Assembly (NCBI GenBank): GCA_001464475.1 | Contig: LNDX01000018.1 | Location: forward strand, 1-52,102 | Length of the DNA: 52,102 bases | DNA from: Flavobacteriaceae bacterium Ga0077528 | Lineage (GTDB): Bacteria; Bacteroidota; Bacteroidia; Flavobacteriales; Flavobacteriaceae | Reading direction: 5' to 3' | Shown: in pieces, positions 7,763 to 14,334 of the stretch | Position numbering within the stretch: position 1 is the stretch's first letter | Layout: the number at the start of each line of letters is the position of its first letter | Position numbers and translations under genes: made by a program | Notes under the pieces: model-generated | Told to the model about the DNA's origin: nothing | Databases searched by the model: none | What the model saw: only the letters and a program-made list of their open reading frames with translations

Positions 7763-9666
7763 ATTTTTTTTATCGAATATAAATTATTTGGCTTAACAAT
7801 AATAGTATTGTTTTCCATTAAATTTTGAAGTGCAAAGATAACATCGTCTTTTGGATATTTGGTCAACTTTTGAATATCTCTCGAACTCATTTCTTGAATT
7901 TTCAATAAACCAATTATTTTATCTGATAAACTTGAAGTATCCGTCTTGTTTTTCTTTTTGGAAATACAATAAGAGCAAACACCACAATCTTTTTTGATTG
8001 TTTCTCCAAAATATTCTAAAAGCAATTTACTCTTACAAGTTTTTTCTTCCTTTATATAATGTAGTACTGATTTTAGTTGTTCAGTTTTTAATTGATTTTG
8101 TGCTTCAAGATATTTTACAACTCGGCTAATCGTTCGTTCATCTTCGCGAACTTCATTGAATGTGAGCGTGGCATCATTGTTTTTAGCATGCAATTCGATT
8201 ACATGTTTTTCATTTAATTTATGAAGAATAGCTAAAACCTTGCTTTCATCACAATTGGATTTTTTGGCAATCAAAGAAATGTTAATCACCGATTGTGATT
8301 CGTAAACTCCTGGATTGGTTCGTAAAATAGTTAAAATGACTTCTCCATCTTGCGGATTCAAACTCATGTAACGAATAACTTCTTTAGACGGAATTACAAA
8401 TTGTAAAGTGATTTTTTCAGTAAACTCTTGTGATAAACTGATGATTCCTTGTCCATCTAAAAATTGTAAAGCATTGTAAACTTTTAAAACAGGAAAGCTG
8501 TATTTTGTACAAAAATGATTGATATTAAAACTGAATTTCTCGTCAATTCCTTCGCCGTAAGCAATTTGGAAATAGTTGCAGAGTTTTACAAAAACCAAAT
8601 TCAAGAATGCTTTATCTGATAAAACACTAAGAAATTGCGCCTCAACATGAATCACATCGGAAGGATTGGTAAGTAAAACTGCAAATGCTTTCTCGCCATT
8701 TCTTCCAGCGCGTCCAGCTTCTTGATAATAGTTTTCGAGATTGGGTGGAATGTGTAAATGAATAACTGTTTTTACATTGGCTTTATCAATTCCCATTCCG
8801 AAGGCGTTGGTGGCAACCATGGTTTGTACTTTTTCATCCATCCAAAGTTTCATGTGATTTTCTTTATCTTTTGAAGATAAACCTCCATGATAATAAGTTG
8901 CCGAAAATCCTAAAGATTCTAATTGTTTAACGGTTTCTGAACATGATTTTCTATTGGTAACATAAATGATTGATGGTTGCGGATTTTTCTTCAAAATTTG
9001 CTCCATCAAATGCAATTTATCTTCTACATTAAAAACCATATACGCCAAATTTTCTCTAGCAAATGATTTTACAAAAATCGAAGGATTGTCAAGTTGCAAT
9101 TGTGTAATGATATCTTCCTGAACTCTTTTAGTTGCCGAAGCTGTTAGTGCCAAAAAAGCTACTTTCGGAAAATATTCTTTGAGTTTGGAAATTTTTAAAT
9201 AGGCTGGTCTAAAATCGTGACCCCATTGCGATACACAATGTGCTTCGTCAATAGCAATTAAATTTATAGGAAGACCTTTTATACGTTCTAAAATCCAATC
9301 ACTTTGTAGTCGTTCTGGCGATAAATAGAGAAATTTATAATTTCCATATTGACAATTATCTAATAAGTCAATGATTTCATCTGATGCAATTCCGCCAGTT
9401 AATGCAATGGCTTTGATTCCTTTGTTTTGCAAATTTTGAACTTGGTCTTTCATCAAAGCAATTAATGGTGAAATGACCAAACAAATGCCTTCCATCATCA
9501 TGGCTGGAACTTGAAACGTAATTGATTTTCCGCCTCCAGTTGGCATTAATCCAAAAGTGTCTTTTCCTATTAAAACGGAGGCAATTATGTCTTCTTGCGG
9601 AGTTCTAAACGCATCGTGATTCCAATATTTTTGAAGGATTTCTAATGGTTTAGACATTGTATTCAA
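7753..9666 (-). CDS. RecQ-family ATP-dependent DNA helicase
   Basis: A 637-residue SF2 helicase that unwinds DNA 3' to 5'. Visible are the Walker A segment GLMPTGGGKSITFQVPA, DEAH box IAIDEAHCVSQWGHDFRP, ALTASATKRV and motif VI YYQEAGRAGRNGE. A four-cysteine zinc cluster (C543, then CGVCSYC around 558-563) sits near the C-terminus instead of directly behind the helicase core, and no HRDC domain follows. This is the short Bacteroidota RecQ form rather than the canonical E. coli layout. The Met at 9657 is an alternative start. The stop codon lies inside the palindrome at 7633-7762. Confidence 0.9.
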   Translation of the reverse strand: MNTMSKPLEILQKYWNHDAFRTPQEDIIASVLIGKDTFGLMPTGGGKSITFQVPAMMMEGICLVISPLIALMKDQVQNLQNKGIKAIALTGGIASDEIIDLLDNCQYGNYKFLYLSPERLQSDWILERIKGLPINLIAIDEAHCVSQWGHDFRPAYLKISKLKEYFPKVAFLALTASATKRVQEDIITQLQLDNPSIFVKSFARENLAYMVFNVEDKLHLMEQILKKNPQPSIIYVTNRKSCSETVKQLESLGFSATYYHGGLSSKDKENHMKLWMDEKVQTMVATNAFGMGIDKANVKTVIHLHIPPNLENYYQEAGRAGRNGEKAFAVLLTNPSDVIHVEAQFLSVLSDKAFLNLVFVKLCNYFQIAYGEGIDEKFSFNINHFCTKYSFPVLKVYNALQFLDGQGIISLSQEFTEKITLQFVIPSKEVIRYMSLNPQDGEVILTILRTNPGVYESQSVINISLIAKKSNCDESKVLAILHKLNEKHVIELHAKNNDATLTFNEVREDERTISRVVKYLEAQNQLKTEQLKSVLHYIKEEKTCKSKLLLEYFGETIKKDCGVCSYCISKKKNKTDTSSLSDKIIGLLKIQEMSSRDIQKLTKYPKDDVIFALQNLMENNTIIVKPNNLYSIKKITT

Positions 9667-9734
9667 TTACGAATTAGGAATTTAAAATTAGGAATATTTC
9701 GTAAAAGTAGTAAAAACAATAAATATAATAGAAC

Positions 9735-10229
9735 TTAGAGGTTTTTTGAATAAAGTGATTGTGCTTTCAAAATAGAAATTGGCGTTTCTAAAAAATAATT
9801 TAATTGCCAATTTTGAGTTTGTTGCGCTTGTTTATTTTCAGTTTTATCCCAAGAAGGGTAAACTCTAAATCCTAATTTTCCTTTTTTAGATTGACTTTGA
9901 AGATATCCTTTTTCTTCTAAAACTTTTTTAGGAAAAACAAATTGTCCAAAGGAACTTGGAGTTTCACAATTAATAATCACAAAGTCAAAGTCATCGGTTG
10001 ATGAAAATGGCTGAATTGGTTTTTCATCAATACGTTTCCATGAAGTAACGAATTGTCCAATTTTGGTTGGTGTGATTTTAGATTTTCGAAAAATAATTTT
10101 TGAATTGTTGAGTTCAAATTGAGCAGCACAATACTCTTGGCTTTCTTTTTCTATAATGAGATTACGGATTTTTAAATCCAGTTTTTCAAAAACTAAGCTT
10201 GAAGTCTTTTCTAGTTCTTGAAACGTCAT
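9735..10229 (-). CDS. MepB-family protein
   Basis: A 164-residue protein resembling the MepB family: an N-terminal helix (LVFEKLDLKIRNL), EYCAAQFELNNSKIIFRKSKITPTKIGQFVTSWKR, then DDFDFVIINC and FGQFVFPKKVLEEKGYL, and a C-terminal GFRVYPSWDKT. MepB is named from the mepRAB locus of Staphylococcus, where its role is unresolved. Its start codon directly abuts the stop of the upstream ATPase gene, so the two are very likely translationally coupled. The conserved KxTPTK...W pattern suggests binding to a nucleic acid or nucleotide, which is inference. Confidence 0.8.
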   Translation of the reverse strand: MTFQELEKTSSLVFEKLDLKIRNLIIEKESQEYCAAQFELNNSKIIFRKSKITPTKIGQFVTSWKRIDEKPIQPFSSTDDFDFVIINCETPSSFGQFVFPKKVLEEKGYLQSQSKKGKLGFRVYPSWDKTENKQAQQTQNWQLNYFLETPISILKAQSLYSKNL

Positions 10230-10787
10230 TTATTTTAAAGCTTCTAAAATATAATTAGTACGTTCCTCAACCGTTCCTTTTGGAACTTCGATTAAGTTGT
10301 AACCATATTTTTCATAAGTTTCTACAAGATGATTGTAGATTAATTTGGCTTGTTCGTAGTTTTCATAACGCTCGTCATCGCTAACGTATATTTCTTCCCA
10401 TGGTGGAAGGATGAAAATTCTATCATAATTATGGTCGCGACAAGCTTGATCAAAAAAGGAGGGATAACTATCGCCAATATAATGCATGTAAGCCAAAACA
10501 TCTGGAATTCCTCTGTCTAGGAAAACTGTTTTGTGAGGTTCGTTTTTGGCGTTTTGGAATTGTTTTTTTCTTCCTTCAAGGAGTAATTCACTGAAAAGTA
10601 GTGGTTTTTCTAAAAAAAGTTGTTCGATACCTTGTTTTTGTGCTTCGCTAATAATTTCGCGCGAAACCTCTGGATAACAACAATGTCCTTTTGATAATAA
10701 ATTATCTATGATTGTTGTTTTTCCAGTTCCTGGACCGCCAATAATAACTACAATTTCTTTTTCCAAAATTTTTGAAATAAGGCGCAA
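10230..10787 (-). CDS. AAA-type P-loop ATPase/kinase-like protein
   Basis: A 185-residue P-loop protein with Walker A GGPGTGKTT, a conserved YPEVSREIISE segment, Walker B-like KTVFLDRG, and FILPPWEEIYVSDDERYE. This matches the small AAA_28-type NTPases, which resemble nucleoside or nicotinamide riboside kinases; the substrate is not known. No ATG is available. The TTG at 10787 lies inside a TAAATTTG promoter-like element, so an internal TTG at 10766 (MEKEIVVIIGG) may be the real start. The stop abuts the MepB start, forming a two-gene operon. Confidence 0.82.
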   Translation of the reverse strand: MRLISKILEKEIVVIIGGPGTGKTTIIDNLLSKGHCCYPEVSREIISEAQKQGIEQLFLEKPLLFSELLLEGRKKQFQNAKNEPHKTVFLDRGIPDVLAYMHYIGDSYPSFFDQACRDHNYDRIFILPPWEEIYVSDDERYENYEQAKLIYNHLVETYEKYGYNLIEVPKGTVEERTNYILEALK

Positions 10788-10851
10788 ATTTATTGAATTG
10801 TTTTAGATAATTGAGGTTGTTTTGTAATTTTATTTTCTATTCGATGCAATT

Positions 10852-10938
10852 ACAGATTAGCCCTGATTGTAGTGGCACGAAGTAGAACGAAAAGCAGGAA
10901 TAAGGAAACCAAGAAAGCCCAACCCATTCGCTCCTAAA
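10852..10938 (+). ncRNA. Flavobacterial structured repeat, possibly flavo-1-like RNA
   Basis: A GC-richer island in an AT-rich spacer carries AGCCCTGATTGTAGTGGCA, then GAAAAGCAGGAATAAGG and CCATTCGCTCC. CCTG and CAGG can pair around the middle. From general knowledge, intergenic elements of the form AGCCC-GAT...GCGGAAAGC-GGA recur in Flavobacterium genomes, and a conserved flavo-1 RNA has been described in this group. Whether this is that RNA or a degenerate repeat cannot be decided by eye. The strand is assigned by resemblance. Confidence 0.4.
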
Positions 10939-11004
10939 AAAAACTAAAAACTAAACAAATTGTAATATCAAAAATGTATATTTGCGTTTATTTTAATTTC
11001 AAGA

Positions 11005-11289
11005 ATGGATAAGAAGACGGAAGAATTTTACATTCGGCTGAAGGAAGAATTGGGAAATACTTCTGAGTGGCCAACAGAATACCTTTACAAATTTATTGTG
11101 CCAACTGATGCTAAAAAAATTGAGGAAGTTGAAAATGCTTTTGACAATATGGGCGCAGTAATAAAAACACATCAATCTAAAGCAGGAAAATATACGAGTG
11201 TTTCTATCAATGTAATGATGGAGTCGCCAGCAGATGTGGTTGAAAAATACATAGAAGTTTCTTCGATTGAAGGAATAATTTCATTTTAA
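11005..11289 (+). CDS. DUF493 family protein (YbeD-like)
   Basis: A 94-residue ferredoxin-like alpha/beta protein: EFYIRLKEELGN, WPTEYLYKFIVP, then VENAFDNMGAVIKTHQS and KYTSVSINVMMESPADVVEKY. This is the DUF493/YbeD pattern, similar to an ACT-type regulatory fold; the function is not established. A TATATTTG promoter element lies shortly upstream. The next gene begins 1 nt beyond this stop, so the two form an operon. Confidence 0.85.
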   Translation: MDKKTEEFYIRLKEELGNTSEWPTEYLYKFIVPTDAKKIEEVENAFDNMGAVIKTHQSKAGKYTSVSINVMMESPADVVEKYIEVSSIEGIISF

Positions 11290-11290
11290 T

Positions 11291-12016
11291 ATGGTACCAA
11301 AATATATAAAAGAAAATGCTAACGATGTGGTATTCAATTTAGAATACAATGCAGAACGTTCGCATTTAATCATTCCAGAGTATGGTCGTCATTTGCAAAA
11401 ATTGATTGACTTGGCTGTGGCAATTGAAGACAAAACGGAACGTAACAAAGCGGCAAAATATATCATTCAAGTGATGGGAAGTTTGAATCCGCATTTGCGT
11501 GATGTTCCAGATTTTCAACACAAATTGTGGGATCAGATTTTTATTATGTCTGATTTTAAATTGGATGTAGATTCACCTTATCCAATTCCGACGCGTGATG
11601 TAATCAATTTGAAACCAGAGCGTTTGGCGTATCCTCAGAAGAATCCGAAGTATCGTTTTTATGGTAACAATATCAAATACATGATAGAAGTTGCCAACAA
11701 ATGGGAGGAAGGCGAAATGAAAAGTGCGTTGGTAAAAGTAATTGCCAATCACATGAAAAAATCGTATTTGAGTTGGAATAAAGATACAGTAACTGATGCC
11801 GTAATTTTCGAACATTTATTTGAATTGTCCGACGGAAGAATCAATCTAACAGGAAGCGAAGAAGAACTTTCGACTACAAATGATTTGATTAGAACTAACA
11901 AAAAGGTTTCAAACAAATCACAATTGCAACAAAAAAACATGAAAATTCAAGGGTTCAAAAAACCAATTCCAGGTAAAAAACCTTTTATAAAAAATAATAA
12001 TAATCCAAAACCTTAA
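11291..12016 (+). CDS. DUF4290 domain protein
   Basis: A 241-residue cytosolic protein with the Bacteroidota DUF4290 core: FNLEYNAERSHLIIPEYGRHLQKLID, KAAKYIIQVMGSLNPHLRD, and HKLWDQIFIMSDFKLDVDSPYP. From about residue 200 the tail is low-complexity and rich in Lys, Asn and Pro. It follows DUF493 by 1 nt and precedes murA, which is a common flavobacterial order; co-transcription with murA is interrupted by a palindromic element at 12019-12086. The function is unknown. Confidence 0.85.
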   Translation: MVPKYIKENANDVVFNLEYNAERSHLIIPEYGRHLQKLIDLAVAIEDKTERNKAAKYIIQVMGSLNPHLRDVPDFQHKLWDQIFIMSDFKLDVDSPYPIPTRDVINLKPERLAYPQKNPKYRFYGNNIKYMIEVANKWEEGEMKSALVKVIANHMKKSYLSWNKDTVTDAVIFEHLFELSDGRINLTGSEEELSTTNDLIRTNKKVSNKSQLQQKNMKIQGFKKPIPGKKPFIKNNNNPKP

Positions 12017-12018
12017 TT

Positions 12019-12086
12019 TGTATAATGTATACTGTAAAATTGTAAATCGATTTTGCAGTATACAGTATACAATTTTACATTATACA
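12019..12086. repeat. Word-repeat palindrome upstream of murA
   Basis: The left segment (12019-12044) begins TGTATAATGTATACTG and the right segment (12068-12086) is the inverse, TACAATTTTACATTATACA. GTATAC words recur between them. The left arm is nearly identical to 42066-42091, 30 kb away. Confidence 0.75.
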
Positions 12087-12094
12087 GAAAAAAA

Positions 12095-13402
12095 ATGGGA
12101 ACTTTTCAAATTGAAGGAGGCATTAGACTAAAAGGTGATGTTACACCACAAGGAGCAAAAAATGAAGCATTGCAAGTTTTATGTCCTGCTTTATTAACAT
12201 CAGAAAAAGTACGAGTTACAAACATTCCTGATATCATTGATGTCAATAAATTGATTACATTATTAGGAAATTTAGGAGTTAAAATCCAAAAAAATGGTCC
12301 TGGAGATTATACTTTTCAAGCCGACGAAGTAAATGTTGACTACTTAAAAACAGAAGCGTTCAAGAAAGAAGGTGGAAGTTTGAGAGGTTCTATTATGATT
12401 GTTGGACCATTATTGGCACGTTTTGGTTGTGGTTATATTCCAAAGCCAGGAGGCGATAAAATTGGAAGAAGAAGATTAGATACTCACTTTGAAGGATTTA
12501 TAAATCTTGGTGCAAAATTCCGTTATGAAAGAGAAGACCATTTCTATGGTGTAGAAGTTGATGGAAAACTAAAAGGAGCTTACATGTTACTTGACGAAGC
12601 ATCTGTAACAGGAACAGCAAATATAGTTATGGCTGCTGTTTTAGCTGAAGGAACAACAACTATTTACAATGCTGCTTGCGAACCTTATTTGCAACAATTG
12701 TGTAAAATGTTAAACTCAATGGGTGCAAACATTAAAGGTGTTGGTTCAAATTTATTAGTTATTGAAGGAGTTGATAGTTTAGGCGGATGCGAACACAGAA
12801 TTCTTCCAGATATGATTGAAATTGGTTCTTGGATTGGTCTTGCGGCGATGACAAGAAGTGAAATTACAATTAAAAATGTATCTTGGGATAACTTAGGTGT
12901 GATTCCGAGTGTATTTAGAAAATTAGGAATTACCCTTGAAAGAAGAGGCGACGATATTTATATTCCTACACATGAAACTTACGAAGTAAAAACCGATATT
13001 GATGGTTCTATTTTGACTATTGCAGATGCGCCATGGCCAGGATTTACACCAGATTTATTGAGTATTGTTTTAGTAGTTGCAACTCAGGCAAATGGTGATG
13101 TATTGATTCATCAAAAAATGTTTGAAAGTCGTTTGTTTTTCGTAGATAAATTGATTGATATGGGTGCCAAAATTATGTTATGTGATCCACACAGAGCTGT
13201 GGTTATGGGACATAATTTCAAATCGCAATTGAAAGCAACTGTTATGAGTTCGCCAGATATTAGAGCAGGAATTTCATTATTAATTGCTGCACTTTCTGCT
13301 AAAGGAACTTCGACTATTCAAAATATCGAGCAAATTGATAGGGGTTACGAAAGAATTGACGAACGATTGAGAGCACTTGGTGCAAATATCGTAAGAGTTT
13401 AA
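12095..13402 (+). CDS. murA: UDP-N-acetylglucosamine 1-carboxyvinyltransferase
   Basis: A 436-residue enzyme that transfers enolpyruvate from PEP to UDP-GlcNAc, the first committed step of peptidoglycan synthesis. The substrate loop K22-N23 in GAKNEALQ, the RGSIMIVGPLLARFG segment and the C-terminal RGYERIDERLRALGA are clear. The position of the fosfomycin-sensitive catalytic Cys (Cys115 in E. coli) is Asp here: PGGDKIGRRRLDTH, D121. Such Asp-type MurAs are known to be fosfomycin-insensitive. An upstream in-frame ATG at 12053 would read through the palindrome; the ATG at 12095 starts the conserved MGTFQIEGG. Confidence 0.95.
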   Translation: MGTFQIEGGIRLKGDVTPQGAKNEALQVLCPALLTSEKVRVTNIPDIIDVNKLITLLGNLGVKIQKNGPGDYTFQADEVNVDYLKTEAFKKEGGSLRGSIMIVGPLLARFGCGYIPKPGGDKIGRRRLDTHFEGFINLGAKFRYEREDHFYGVEVDGKLKGAYMLLDEASVTGTANIVMAAVLAEGTTTIYNAACEPYLQQLCKMLNSMGANIKGVGSNLLVIEGVDSLGGCEHRILPDMIEIGSWIGLAAMTRSEITIKNVSWDNLGVIPSVFRKLGITLERRGDDIYIPTHETYEVKTDIDGSILTIADAPWPGFTPDLLSIVLVVATQANGDVLIHQKMFESRLFFVDKLIDMGAKIMLCDPHRAVVMGHNFKSQLKATVMSSPDIRAGISLLIAALSAKGTSTIQNIEQIDRGYERIDERLRALGANIVRV

Positions 13403-13422
13403 TTTAATAAATCCCAATATTT

Positions 13423-13472
13423 GAAATTCCAAATTCCAAACTTTAAACAGTAGTATTGGAATTTGGAATTTC
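13423..13472. repeat. Perfect 17-bp inverted repeat behind murA
   Basis: GAAATTCCAAATTCCAA (13423-13439) pairs perfectly with 13456-13472, with a 16-nt loop, followed by a T-rich run. It could serve as the murA terminator. The arm is a doubled AAATTCC word shared with the element at 14262-14311. Confidence 0.8.
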
Positions 13473-13495
13473 TTTTTTTGGAATTTTTTGTATCT

Positions 13496-14263
13496 ATGGA
13501 AACCTATATAATCATACTTCTTTGCATTGCATCTTTCTTCGCTGGATTTGTTGACGCTATTGTTGGTGGTGGCGGATTGATTCAAACTCCAGTAGCGTTG
13601 ATTTTATTGCCTAATGTTGCTGTTTCTTCTATTATTGGTTCGTTGAAAATTCCAGCTTTTAGTGGTACTTCTTTTGCGGCACGACAATATTTGAAGAAAG
13701 TAACTATGAATTGGAAATTGCTAATCATCATGGCAATTGTAGCTTTCGTTTCAGCTTTTTTGGGTTCTACACTTTTGACTTATGTTAGTAATGATTTTAT
13801 GAAACCATTGCTTTTCGTCGTTTTGATTTTGATAGCGATTTACACTTTCATGAAAAAGAATTTTGGTAGCCATCAAGCAAAGAATTTATCAGAAAGTGAT
13901 TTGCTTTTTTATGGAATATTGATGAGTATCGTGATTGGTTTCTACGACGGATTCATTGGACCAGGAACAGGAAGTTTTTTGGTTCTTGGATTTGTAGCCA
14001 TTCTTGGTTTCGATTTCCTTCATGCATCTGCCAATGCTAAAATGGTCAATTTGGCAACCAATTTTGGTTCGATTTGTCTTTTTGTTTTGAAAGGTAAAAT
14101 TATATGGGCAATCGCAATTCCAATGGCAGTTTGTAATGCACTTGGTGGTTTTATTGGAGCTAAATTGGCCATCAAAAAAGGAAATGGATTTATAAGAATC
14201 TTCTTTTTGATTATTGTGATTGGAACACTAATTAGATTTGGATATGATGTTTTTGTAAAATAA
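13496..14263 (+). CDS. TauE/SafE family (TSUP) membrane transporter
   Basis: A 255-residue polytopic inner-membrane protein with about seven or eight hydrophobic segments. The hallmark N-terminal SFFAGFVDAIVGGGGLIQTP and mid-protein FYDGFIGPGTGSFLVLGF are the paired TSUP signatures. Members export sulfite, sulfoacetate or other organic anions; the substrate cannot be read from sequence. The ATG at 13496 is preferred to one at 13463, which lies within the preceding palindrome. The gene is bracketed by near-identical inverted repeats. Confidence 0.9.
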   Translation: METYIIILLCIASFFAGFVDAIVGGGGLIQTPVALILLPNVAVSSIIGSLKIPAFSGTSFAARQYLKKVTMNWKLLIIMAIVAFVSAFLGSTLLTYVSNDFMKPLLFVVLILIAIYTFMKKNFGSHQAKNLSESDLLFYGILMSIVIGFYDGFIGPGTGSFLVLGFVAILGFDFLHASANAKMVNLATNFGSICLFVLKGKIIWAIAIPMAVCNALGGFIGAKLAIKKGNGFIRIFFLIIVIGTLIRFGYDVFVK

Positions 14264-14311
14264 AATTCCAAATTCCAATACTTCATCTATAAGTTTGGAA
14301 TTTGGAATTTT
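14262..14311. repeat. Perfect 16-bp inverted repeat behind the TSUP gene
   Basis: AAAATTCCAAATTCCA (14262-14277) pairs perfectly with 14296-14311. It starts inside the stop codon of the transporter gene and lies between it and the convergent DUF5686 gene, so it could act as a bidirectional terminator. It uses the same word as 13423-13472. Confidence 0.8.
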
Positions 14312-14334
14312 AAATATTGGAATTTAACAAGTTA

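Noticed and set aside
12053..12094. MurA start at 12053
   Set aside because: The extension is encoded by palindromic spacer; the conserved sequence begins at MGTFQIEGG (12095).
13463..13495. TauE/SafE start at 13463
   Set aside because: It lies in the inverted repeat behind murA; the membrane protein begins normally at 13496.
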